NCBI GenBank assembly: GCA_017517325.1 | Contig: JAFWZW010000012.1 | Coordinates: 1-35,429, forward strand | Direction: 5' to 3' | Source: Clostridia bacterium | GTDB lineage: Bacteria > Bacillota > Clostridia > Oscillospirales > SIG627 | Length of the DNA stretch: 35,429 nucleotides | Shown: piece after piece, positions 17,086 to 24,335 of the stretch | Layout: each line of letters starts with the position of its first letter | Position numbering within the stretch: position 1 is the first letter of the stretch | The notes under the pieces: model-generated | Database searches by the model: none | What the model was told of the DNA's origin: nothing | What the model saw: the letters and a program-made list of their open reading frames with translations, nothing else | Program-made: the position numbers and the translations under genes

Positions 17086-17114
17086 AGATTATCATTTTTT
17101 TCATTCAAAGTCAA
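17086..17114 (-). promoter_or_regulatory. Sigma-A promoter of the Phe T-box operon
   Basis: Minus strand TTGACT (17114-17109), 17-bp spacer, TAATCT (17091-17086). Transcription would start near 17079, just ahead of T-box Stem I. Confidence 0.75.
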
Positions 17115-17206
17115 TAAAATTGCAGAAAAAATCCGCATTTTTCCCGATTATTTTCAAAAGAGCTTTCCTTTTTTGGGAAAAAGAAGGGGAAAAACGCCCC
17201 GTTCTC

Positions 17207-17235
17207 TTTACAAAAACCGCTTTTCACTTTATAAT
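17207..17235 (+). promoter_or_regulatory. Sigma-A promoter for AEC transporter-hisS
   Basis: TTTACA (17207-17212), 17-bp spacer, TATAAT (17230-17235). The -10 lies in a 17-bp tandem duplication, so a second TATAAT occurs at 17247-17252, exactly 17 bases downstream but without its own good -35. Confidence 0.75.
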
Positions 17236-17262
17236 GGTAGCCGTGTTATAATGGTAGCCGTG
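17229..17262 (+). repeat. 17-bp tandem duplication containing the -10 box
   Basis: TTATAATGGTAGCCGTG occurs twice head to tail (17229-17245 and 17246-17262) with no mismatch. It duplicates the -10 element of the transporter promoter. Confidence 0.95.
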
Positions 17263-17290
17263 TGAAACGGACTCTGAAGGGGGCTTGGGC

Positions 17291-18238
17291 TTGTTCGACC
17301 TTTCCGTATTCCTTTTGACGCTGCAGAACGTGGCGTATCTTTTAATTTTTATTTTCATCGGCTATCTTCTGCGCCGATCGGGAAAGCTGGATCGCAATTC
17401 CGCAACGGTGGTCTCCATTCTCACCACCTTCGTGTTTTCCCCCTGCTATACCGCAAGCAATCTGCCCAAAAGCTTCACCCTTGCAAATTTAGGGCAAAAC
17501 GCTTTGCTCATCGGGATCTCCACCGCTCTGATCCTTGGGGTGATCCTGGTGGCACGCCTTCTGGGCTTTCATTTGGGGCGTGACGGCTTTGAACGGCGCA
17601 CCTTTTCCTATATGTTTGCCTTTGCCAACACCGGCTACTTCGGCTACCCCGTCATTCAGGGAGTCTTCGGCGATGAGGTGCTGGGTAAATTTATGGTCTT
17701 CTGCCTGCCCGTCAACATTGCTATTTACAGCTACGGCTACGGGCTATTCGTCGGCGGTACCGGGGGCAAGTTTCAATTGAAAAAGGTGCTCCTTTCTCCC
17801 CTGATGCTGGGCTTTTACGCAGGTGCCTTTTTGGGGCTGACGGGGCTTGGGCTCCCCTCCCTTTGCGGAAAGGTGCTTGCCACCGCGGGCTCCTGTATGA
17901 GTCCTGCTTCCATGATCTTAGCGGGGCTTGTAATGGGCGCGTTCCCCCTGAAGAGGCTTCTTTCGGGCCTGCGCCCCTATCTTTTGGGACTGATCCGCCT
18001 TTTGGGGCTCCCTATCTTTTGGGGCCTGATCCTTTACCTTGTGGGGGTGCGGGGCTTGCCCCTCTTTCTCTCGCTGGTTTCGGTATCCCTCCCTGCGGGG
18101 ATGAATATCGTAGTCTACCCCGAAAGTCTGGGGCAGGATGCCTCGGATAATGCAAAGCTCTGCTTCGTTTCCGTTTTAATGTCACTGATCACCTTGCCCT
18201 TCGTTTTCACCGTCATTCAGGCGGTGGCTGGGCTATAA
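17291..18238 (+). CDS. AEC-family (auxin efflux carrier-like) membrane transporter
   Basis: About 315 residues, with some ten hydrophobic segments in two halves (for example LTLQNVAYLLIFIFIGYLLRR at the N-terminus and the helix with FANTGYFGYPVIQ around 105-120). FAN-GYFG-P is the recognisable AEC motif. The family exports or imports small organic anions in bacteria (for example malate); the substrate is not predicted. No ATG is available: a stop lies just upstream at 17255, and TTG 17291 is chosen since GAAGGGGG ends 7 bases before it (TTG 17285 would be too close). hisS follows after 20 bases, so the two are probably co-transcribed. Confidence 0.85.
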   Translation: MFDLSVFLLTLQNVAYLLIFIFIGYLLRRSGKLDRNSATVVSILTTFVFSPCYTASNLPKSFTLANLGQNALLIGISTALILGVILVARLLGFHLGRDGFERRTFSYMFAFANTGYFGYPVIQGVFGDEVLGKFMVFCLPVNIAIYSYGYGLFVGGTGGKFQLKKVLLSPLMLGFYAGAFLGLTGLGLPSLCGKVLATAGSCMSPASMILAGLVMGAFPLKRLLSGLRPYLLGLIRLLGLPIFWGLILYLVGVRGLPLFLSLVSVSLPAGMNIVVYPESLGQDASDNAKLCFVSVLMSLITLPFVFTVIQAVAGL

Positions 18239-18258
18239 CATATTTTTTGGAGGATATT

Positions 18259-19512
18259 ATGGGATTTGTAAAGACCCCCGTTAAAGGAATGAATGATTTT
18301 CTCCCGGTGGAGATGGCGCTGCGCCAGAAGGTACTGCGCAAGATCCGGGATACCTACGGTGCCTACGGCTTCCGTGAAATTGAGACCCCTTGTATGGAGC
18401 ACATCGAAAACCTCACCTCGAAGCAGGGGGGTGAAAATGAAAAGCTCATTTTCAAGGTAATGAAGCGCGGTGCCGCTCTGGGCCGTGCACTGGAAAAGGG
18501 AGACGAATTGGCCGATTCCGGTATGCGCTACGATCTGACCCTGCCCCTTTCCCGTTTTTACGCCGCTAATTCCGCTACCCTGCCCGCCCCCTTCAAGGCT
18601 CTGCAGATCGGAAACGTATGGCGTGCGGATCAGCCCCAGAAGGGGCGCTTCCGCCAGTTTACCCAATGTGATATCGATATTTTGGGTGACGCTTCCATTA
18701 TGGCGGAGATCGAGCTGATCGGTGCCACGGGCAATATGCTGGAGACCCTTTTGGCAGGCACGGGGATCGAGGGCTTTACCATTCACGTCAACGACCGCCG
18801 CATCCTGCGGGCTATGGCCCTTTCCGCAGGCTTTCCCGAAGAGAGCCTGGAGGAGGTCTTTATCGTTTTGGATAAGCTTGACAAGATCGGCACCGAGGGT
18901 GTAAAGACCGAGCTTTGCCAGATGGGGCTTGAGGAAGCCGCCGTGGATTCCTACCTTGCTCTCTTCGAGGGGGACCGCGAAAGCGTTGTGGCATTCTGCG
19001 CCGGGCTTGACGACTCCCTTTTGGAGACCTCCGTTGCTACGGGGCTGGATACCATTTTAAACTGTGTGAAAAACAGCCTCGGTGCCACCTGCTCCTTGAA
19101 ATTCGATCCCACTCTGGTGCGCGGAATGGGTTATTACACCGGTACGATCTTTGAGGTGAAGTTGAACGAGTACAACTTCTCCATTGCCGGCGGCGGTCGC
19201 TACGATGAAATGATCGGCAAATTCTCCGGTCAGAAGGTGCCCGCCTGCGGCTTCTCCATCGGCTTTGAACGGATCATTACCATTCTGCGGGATCACCCCG
19301 CCGCAAGGGATACCCAATCCGCCGGAATCGCTCTGCTTTTGGAAAACGGCGCTTCCCCCGAAAAAATGCAGGAGGTCTTTGCCGAAGCCGCCGCTCTGCG
19401 CCGTGAGGGCAAGACCGTTACCGTTCTGCCCCTGAAAAAGAACGCCAAATTCCAGATCGACCGCCTGATGGAGGATGGCTTTACCGACGTTCGCCGAATT
19501 TATCGCGACTGA
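18259..19512 (+). CDS. hisS: Histidine--tRNA ligase
   Basis: A 417-residue class II aminoacyl-tRNA synthetase. Motif 2 appears as WRADQPQKGRFRQFTQCDID, the histidine motif as LVRGMGYYTGTIFE, then AGGGRYDEM, and motif 3 as CGFSIGFERI. The C-terminal anticodon-binding domain is present but short (about 85 residues). The complete histidine motif and C-terminal domain argue against HisZ, which regulates HisG. The ATG at 18259 follows TTGGAGGATATT; an in-frame TTG at 18247 lies inside that RBS. It follows the AEC gene, an unusual partner. RADQP instead of the commoner RxERP marks a divergent subgroup. Confidence 0.9.
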   Translation: MGFVKTPVKGMNDFLPVEMALRQKVLRKIRDTYGAYGFREIETPCMEHIENLTSKQGGENEKLIFKVMKRGAALGRALEKGDELADSGMRYDLTLPLSRFYAANSATLPAPFKALQIGNVWRADQPQKGRFRQFTQCDIDILGDASIMAEIELIGATGNMLETLLAGTGIEGFTIHVNDRRILRAMALSAGFPEESLEEVFIVLDKLDKIGTEGVKTELCQMGLEEAAVDSYLALFEGDRESVVAFCAGLDDSLLETSVATGLDTILNCVKNSLGATCSLKFDPTLVRGMGYYTGTIFEVKLNEYNFSIAGGGRYDEMIGKFSGQKVPACGFSIGFERIITILRDHPAARDTQSAGIALLLENGASPEKMQEVFAEAAALRREGKTVTVLPLKKNAKFQIDRLMEDGFTDVRRIYRD

Positions 19513-19519
19513 TCTTTGC

Positions 19520-19758
19520 CTTCGCCCTCGCCGGGCAGGCACGCTGGCCGCGTAGGCCTCCTTTCTTTGAAAAGAAAGGAGTAAAGAAACTTCGTAATGG
19601 AAAATACAAAAAACTTTCATCCATCACAATTTTATAGTTTTGCAGAAAGAAAATGCTCTGTACCTTGTTCGTACAGAGCATTCGTTTTTTATTTTTTGGC
19701 ATAAAGTTTCTTCGGTTCCTTCTTTTCAAAGAAGGAACGCCTGCCCGGCGAGGGCAGC
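19520..19758. repeat. Dispersed intergenic element, copy 4 (between convergent genes)
   Basis: Inverted repeats at 19558-19581 (CTCCTTTCTTT / AAAGAAAGGAG, the same palindrome as in copy 2), 19652-19682 (central hairpin) and 19715-19738 (GTTCCTTCTTT / AAAGAAGGAAC). Same orientation as copy 2, with the linker TTTCATCCATCACAATTTT. It lies between hisS and the convergent MFS gene. Confidence 0.8.
19652..19697 (+). terminator. Central hairpin with T-tract after hisS
   Basis: AATGCTCTGTAC / GTACAGAGCATT stem, 7-base loop, followed by CGTTTTTTATTTTTT. A good intrinsic terminator for the rightward hisS transcript. Confidence 0.7.
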
Positions 19759-21048
19759 CTACGCGGCTTCGGCTTGGGATAAGCGCTTATCCTTTTCGCA
19801 AAGGCGGTAAAGGATAAAGAAGAGGAGCATCGACACTGCGGCGATCCCTGCGGCGGTAAGGAAGGCAGGGCGATAAGAGCCCGCGATGCTGAAGATAAAG
19901 TTGGAGGCGTAATCCGCCACGAAGTTGGAAACGGTAATGATCCCCAAAAAGATCCCCGTATATTCCGACTGTGCCCGATAGCCGAAAAGGGAAAAGGCAA
20001 TGAGGGAGATGCCCACGGTCACAATGGGAAGGGAGCAGGTATAAAGCACCGTGGCAACAATGGCGGTGCCGTAGTTTTCCACGAAGGCGAAAAGCCCGAG
20101 ACTCAGAACGGCCATTACGTGAAAGATCACGTTGACTCGCTTGGCCCCCAGCCGATCGCTGAGGACTCCTGCTAAGATCTTCGTGCCGGTCAGGATCAAA
20201 AGCATGGCGCTGTGAATGCCGGAGGCCTGATCCTCGGAAAAGCCGCAGCCGATCATATGACTGCGAATGGTGGAATAGGCCATATACATACTGATGCAGG
20301 AAAGGAAGGTGCAGAGCATCATCAGATAAAAGGAGGGGCGGCTCCACAGCCGTTTCATGGAAAAGCCCGGGAAGGCCTCGGCACTGCTTCTACGCTTTCT
20401 TCCCACCTGCTCCCCTTCGCCCAAGGGCGCAAGGCCCATATCCTCGGGCTTATTGCGGGCAAAAAGGAAAAAGAGAAGAGCGGCCGCCAGAATCACCCCT
20501 GCGCAAAGGTAGAAGGAGGAGCGAAAGGAGCCTGCCTTGATGGCGGCGGTCTGAACGATGCACATCACGCTGCCGCCGATGCCCGTTGCCGCGGTGATCA
20601 CCCCCAAAACCGTGCCCTGATAGCGGTGGAACCAAAGGCGGGTCACGTGGGAGGCGGCGGAGGTGGTGCAGAAGCCTGCGGCAAGACCCAAAAGACCGCC
20701 GCCCAAGGAAAGCATCCAAAGGCTGTCAAGATTTGCAAGAAGATAATACGCCCCTGCCGATACCAAAAGCCCCAAGGTAGAGGAAAGGCGTGTACCCATA
20801 CGGGCAATGAGAAAGCCCGAAAAGAAGGTGCTGAGCATCCCGGCAAGGGTCTTGGCACCCATCGCAAGGGAGAAGGCCTCGCGCCCAACCTCAAGCTCCT
20901 CCGTGACGGGGATAATATGAAGACTGGTCAGGTTATTGCCTGCACCGCCGTAGCTGAAGATCATAAGAAACATCACCGCCGCCACCACCCAATGGTAATG
21001 GCTTCGCAGATAAGGGCCAAGGTTGCGGAAAAACGCTTTGGCTTTCAT
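19759..21048 (-). CDS. Major facilitator superfamily transporter
   Basis: 429 residues with 12 likely membrane helices: N-terminal half about 18-195, a hydrophilic loop with KPEDMGLAPLGEGEQ (about 200-235), and C-terminal half about 240-415. The A-loop signature appears as SGFLIARMGTRLSS between helices 2 and 3, echoed in the second half as LSDRLGAKRVN. The overall look is of the oxalate/formate antiporter or monocarboxylate branch; the substrate is unknown. It stands alone with its own promoter (21078-21105) and a GGGAGG site. Confidence 0.88.
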   Translation of the reverse strand: MKAKAFFRNLGPYLRSHYHWVVAAVMFLMIFSYGGAGNNLTSLHIIPVTEELEVGREAFSLAMGAKTLAGMLSTFFSGFLIARMGTRLSSTLGLLVSAGAYYLLANLDSLWMLSLGGGLLGLAAGFCTTSAASHVTRLWFHRYQGTVLGVITAATGIGGSVMCIVQTAAIKAGSFRSSFYLCAGVILAAALLFFLFARNKPEDMGLAPLGEGEQVGRKRRSSAEAFPGFSMKRLWSRPSFYLMMLCTFLSCISMYMAYSTIRSHMIGCGFSEDQASGIHSAMLLILTGTKILAGVLSDRLGAKRVNVIFHVMAVLSLGLFAFVENYGTAIVATVLYTCSLPIVTVGISLIAFSLFGYRAQSEYTGIFLGIITVSNFVADYASNFIFSIAGSYRPAFLTAAGIAAVSMLLFFILYRLCEKDKRLSQAEAA

Positions 21049-21077
21049 AAAGCCCTCCCAAAACAGTACTTGATTTC

Positions 21078-21105
21078 ATTGTACGCTCTTTTTTTTATTT
21101 TGCAA
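21078..21105 (-). promoter_or_regulatory. Promoter for the MFS transporter
   Basis: Minus strand TTGCAA (21105-21100), 16-bp A-rich spacer, TACAAT (21083-21078); the RBS GGGAGG follows before ATG 21048. Confidence 0.6.
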
Positions 21106-21146
21106 GTAATTTTGAAAAAAGATTGGTAAATTCTGCTGTTTTTCGG

Positions 21147-21175
21147 TTGATTTCGACTCCGTTTTTTGCTATAGT
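21147..21175 (+). promoter_or_regulatory. Sigma-A promoter for the amidohydrolase
   Basis: TTGATT (21147-21152), 17-bp spacer, TATAGT (21170-21175). It abuts an in-frame ATG at 21176, which would lie upstream of the transcript start and so cannot be the initiation codon. Confidence 0.75.
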
Positions 21176-21199
21176 ATGGCAAGAAATGGAGATGAAGCT

Positions 21200-22036
21200 A
21201 TGATCGTAGATTTCCACACCCACACCTTTCCCCCTGCCATTGCCGAAGCCGCCTTAACAAAGCTTTCCGCCGCCAGCCGCTCCCGCGCTTTTACGAAGGG
21301 CACGCCCGCAGACCTCGTCGCCTCCATGCAGAAGGCGGGCGTTGACCGCTCCGTGGTATTGCCCGTTGCCACCAATCCCCTGAAGGTGACGAAAATGAAC
21401 GATATTTCTCTGGCGGAAACAGAAAAGAACGGGCTTATTTACTTCGGCTGTATGCACCCCGATGCGGAAAACGCCCTTGAAGAGGTGGACCGTATGGCAA
21501 ATAGGGGTCTGAAGGGCTTTAAGATCCACCCGGTCTATCAGGGGGTGGATATCAACGATCCCCGCTTTCTTCGGATCCTTGACCGTGCAGGGGAGCGTGA
21601 TCTTTGCGTGGTGATGCACGCGGGTGACGACATCGGCTTTCCCGGTGTGGTGCGTTGTAGCCCCGAAATGACCGCCGCCGCCTTAAAGCAGGTGGGGTGC
21701 CCGAAGCTGATCCTGGCCCATATGGGCGGCTGGAAAAACTGGGAGCGGGTGGCAGACGCTCTGGCGGATACCGGGGTATATCTGGATACCTCCTTCTCCT
21801 TGGGTGAGATCCCCGCCATAGACGACACCTATTCCCCCGAAGAAAAAAAGCTCCTTAAGGCCGAGGAATTTTGCGCCCTTGTGCGCGCCTTCGGTGCGGA
21901 GCGCATTCTCTTCGGAACGGATAGCCCTTGGACAGACCAAAAGGAAAGCCTGGAAGCCATCCGTGCTCTGCCCCTTACCCTGTGGGAGCAAAAAGCCCTT
22001 TTAGGGGGCAACGCCCAAAGGCTTTTGGGAATATAA
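21200..22036 (+). CDS. Amidohydrolase (COG2159, amidohydrolase-2 type)
   Basis: 278 residues of a metal-dependent TIM-barrel hydrolase/decarboxylase. Metal-site and barrel motifs: VDFHTHTFP at the N-terminus, FKIHPVYQG, VVMHAGDD (His), LAHMGGW (His) and LFGTDSPW (Asp). The family includes aromatic-acid decarboxylases and lactonases; the reaction here is not known. ATG 21200 follows GGAGATGAAGCT and is preferred to ATG 21176, which overlaps the -10 box. It is monocistronic, with its own promoter and a strong terminator at 22043-22074. Confidence 0.85.
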   Translation: MIVDFHTHTFPPAIAEAALTKLSAASRSRAFTKGTPADLVASMQKAGVDRSVVLPVATNPLKVTKMNDISLAETEKNGLIYFGCMHPDAENALEEVDRMANRGLKGFKIHPVYQGVDINDPRFLRILDRAGERDLCVVMHAGDDIGFPGVVRCSPEMTAAALKQVGCPKLILAHMGGWKNWERVADALADTGVYLDTSFSLGEIPAIDDTYSPEEKKLLKAEEFCALVRAFGAERILFGTDSPWTDQKESLEAIRALPLTLWEQKALLGGNAQRLLGI

Positions 22037-22042
22037 AGACAA

Positions 22043-22076
22043 AAAAGAGCTTTGCTTTTCAGCGAAGCTCTTTTCA
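22043..22076. terminator. Bidirectional intrinsic terminator
   Basis: A 13-bp stem AAAAGAGCTTTGC / GCGAAGCTCTTTT with one wobble and a short loop, A-run on the left and T-run on the right. It ends the amidohydrolase gene. The following 22081-22280 holds no gene I can support, only GC-rich sequence before the DUF1292 stop codon. Confidence 0.85.
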
Positions 22077-22280
22077 TTTGCAGGGGTAAGAATGTACCCC
22101 GCCGCAGCCGTGTGAAGGGAAATGAAAAACCCCACTCAGCCAGGGGCGGTGCCCTCTCTCTTGCTTATGTGCTCCCATCTTCCCCGAGGGGGAGGTCTGC
22201 AGCCGCTTCGAGAAGCCGGGCTCCAATTTCAATTTGTAGGTTTCGTGTCTCCTCCATCACGAGAAGGGCAGGAAAAAGGC

Positions 22281-22589
22281 TTATTTGTTATCTGCGCCCT
22301 CATCCAGATCGTATTCCTCCAGCATTTCATCGTCAAATGCATCGGCAACACGGTCAAATTCATCGTCGTCGTCAATGGTGATGAGCACTTCCTCACCGTT
22401 CTCTTCGATCACCTTGAGAATGATGTATTCATCTTCGTTGCCTTCTACGGCAACCAGAGCAAAATACTCGTTGCCATCCATCTCCAGAGAGCCGATGATA
22501 TCAAATTCCCTTTCCACGCCTTCCTCATCGGTGAGGGTCACGCGATCGGGTTCCATTTCGTCCATCAGTTCAACATTCTTTTCACTCAT
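22281..22589 (-). CDS. DUF1292 protein (YrzB-like)
   Basis: 102 residues, very acidic, with the DUF1292 pattern: TLTDEEGVEREFDIIGSLEMDGNEYFALVAVEGNEDEYIILKV, followed by an acidic tail. In Bacillota such small proteins commonly sit beside yrrK and alaS-region genes; their function is unknown. ATG 22589 is chosen because AGGAGG stands just before it; the ten extra upstream codons would contain that RBS. A good promoter lies at 22628-22656. Monocistronic. Confidence 0.9.
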   Translation of the reverse strand: MSEKNVELMDEMEPDRVTLTDEEGVEREFDIIGSLEMDGNEYFALVAVEGNEDEYIILKVIEENGEEVLITIDDDDEFDRVADAFDDEMLEEYDLDEGADNK

Positions 22590-22627
22590 TACTTCATCCT
22601 CCTTATTTATCATTGACACTTTGCATT

Positions 22628-22656
22628 ATTGTATTCCAAAAAGCCCGATTCGTCAA
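22628..22656 (-). promoter_or_regulatory. Sigma-A promoter for the DUF1292 gene
   Basis: Minus strand TTGACG (22656-22651), 17-bp spacer, TACAAT (22633-22628). Confidence 0.78.
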
Positions 22657-22680
22657 GGCTTTTCCCATTTTTCGGCAAAA

Positions 22681-24159
22681 TCAGCCCTTGACCTTTTCCA
22701 GCACGAAGGCGGCCATCTCCTCCTTGGGGATCACGCTCTTGTGCCGCTCGGGGAGAATCTCCAGCTCTCCAAGGCTTTGGGGAATGGCAAGACCCGTTTT
22801 TTCCGAAAGGCGGTGCAAAAGGGCAAATTCGTCACCCTCTGCATCCTCACCGATGGCGGCAAGCACGGGGCGGGAGAATTTAAAGGGGGAAGCGGTGGCA
22901 AGAACCACCACGGGGTTTTGGGTCTTGGAATCAAGGCGGTATTCCTCTGCGGCGCTCCAGGCCACGGCGGTGTGGGGATCCATCAGATACCCGGTATCAC
23001 GGTAGACCTTGCCCAGCACCTTGGCGGCTTCGGCATCGTCTGCATCGTAACCGCAGAAAACGGTGCGCATCTTCTCAAGAAGGGCGGCGGGAACGGTATA
23101 GACCCCGTCGGTATTCAGGCTCTTCATCCAGCCTGCTACAGCCTTGTCGTCACCCTCGGAGAGGAGGAAGAGCAGGCGCTCTAAGTTGCTGGAGACCAGA
23201 ATATCCATAGAGGGGGAAGCGGTCTGGAAGAAGGGGCGGCGCTTATCGTAGGTACCGGTGCGGATAAAATCGGTCAGGATATTATTGGCGTTGGAGGCGC
23301 AGACCAGCTTTCCTACGGGAAGGCCTAAAATCTTGGCAAAATAACCCGCTAAAATATTGCCGAAGTTGCCCGTGGGCACTACAAAATCAACGGCATCGCC
23401 AAAGGCGATCCTGCCGCTGCGCATCAGATCCCCGTAGGCCTTGAAGTAGTAGACGATCTGGGGTGCGAGGCGGCCGATGTTAATGGAGTTGGCGCTGGAA
23501 AGGCGGGCGCCCGTGCCTGCCATTGTGTTTTCCTTTGCAAAGGTGGCGAAAATATTCTTCACGCCCGTTTGTGCATCGTCAAAGTTTCCTTCAATGGCAG
23601 AAACGAAGGTGTTTTCTCCCTTTTGGGTGACCATCTGGGCTCTTTGAACGGCGGAAACGCCCCCGTGGGGGTAGAACACCAGGATCTTGGTGCCGGGCAC
23701 GTCCTGAAAGCCCTTGAGGGCGGCCTTGCCCGTATCGCCGCTGGTGGCGGTGAGGATCACGGTCTCGTCGGTAACGCCGCATTTTTCACGGCTTTTCACC
23801 ATCAGGTGGGGAAGCACGGAAAGGGCCACGTCCTTAAAGGCGCAGGTGGGGCCGCGGAACAGCTCTAAAATATAGTTTTCGCCAACGGGAACGGTGGGGG
23901 TCAGATCTTCCGTTTCAAACTTGCCCGTATAGGCGGCGCGCACGAGGGTTTCCACCTCGGAACGGGTAAATTCGGGGAAGAGGGCAAAGAGCACGTCGGC
24001 GGCAATGCCGTAAAAATCCTTTTTTACCGTCTCCTCCGAAGAAAAGCCGGGGAAGGAAAATTCTGCAGGAAGATAAAGCCCGCCGTCGGGGGCGATGCCC
24101 GCAAGGATCGCCTCAGCGGGAGAGGCCTGTGCGGAGGATCTGGTACTGCGGTAGATCAT
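22681..24159 (-). CDS. thrC: Threonine synthase
   Basis: A 492-residue PLP enzyme of the long (E. coli/yeast-like) class, converting O-phosphohomoserine to threonine. The N-terminus reads YRSTRSSAQASPAEAILAGIAPDGGLYLP, typical of this class. The PLP lysine is in GPTCAFKDVAL (K109), with phosphate-binding TSGDTGKAALKGF and FVVPTGNFGNILAGY. ATG 24159 follows AAAGAGGA; an upstream ATG at 24183 would include that site. It is divergent from hom, with 176 bases between. I saw no T-box or clear attenuator in that gap. Confidence 0.96.
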   Translation of the reverse strand: MIYRSTRSSAQASPAEAILAGIAPDGGLYLPAEFSFPGFSSEETVKKDFYGIAADVLFALFPEFTRSEVETLVRAAYTGKFETEDLTPTVPVGENYILELFRGPTCAFKDVALSVLPHLMVKSREKCGVTDETVILTATSGDTGKAALKGFQDVPGTKILVFYPHGGVSAVQRAQMVTQKGENTFVSAIEGNFDDAQTGVKNIFATFAKENTMAGTGARLSSANSINIGRLAPQIVYYFKAYGDLMRSGRIAFGDAVDFVVPTGNFGNILAGYFAKILGLPVGKLVCASNANNILTDFIRTGTYDKRRPFFQTASPSMDILVSSNLERLLFLLSEGDDKAVAGWMKSLNTDGVYTVPAALLEKMRTVFCGYDADDAEAAKVLGKVYRDTGYLMDPHTAVAWSAAEEYRLDSKTQNPVVVLATASPFKFSRPVLAAIGEDAEGDEFALLHRLSEKTGLAIPQSLGELEILPERHKSVIPKEEMAAFVLEKVKG

Positions 24160-24335
24160 GGGGGTTCCTCTTTCATATTTCAAAAATTTACTTGACTTTT
24201 TTTGCTTTTTATGTTACCTATAACAATATACCATTTTTCCCTAAAATTCAAGCACTTTTTGAAAAATTCAAATTTTGTATATTTTTCTGCCGCAAACACT
24301 TGTGTGAGTATGGGAAACACAAATCGGAGGTTTTA

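Noticed and set aside
15724-17265. A long plus-strand open frame opposite the CoA ligase and T-box
   Set aside because: It is antisense to a conserved ligase, runs through the riboswitch and promoter, and has no RBS or known motif.
18259-19512. HisZ (ATP phosphoribosyltransferase regulatory subunit)
   Set aside because: The full histidine motif, motif 2 and an anticodon-binding domain are present, and no his biosynthesis genes are near.
21176-21199. ATG at 21176 as the amidohydrolase start
   Set aside because: It directly abuts the -10 box at 21170-21175, so it would lie upstream of the transcript start; ATG 21200 has a proper RBS.
22081-22280. A small RNA or gene in the GC-rich gap after the amidohydrolase
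   Set aside because: No RBS-linked frame, promoter or clear long hairpin was found; it may be a decayed repeat, but the evidence is too thin.
24160-24335. Promoters or a Thr attenuator between thrC and hom
   Set aside because: Only weak boxes (for example TTGAAT with a 15- or 17-base spacer on the minus strand) and no Thr-rich leader or T-box motif are seen.
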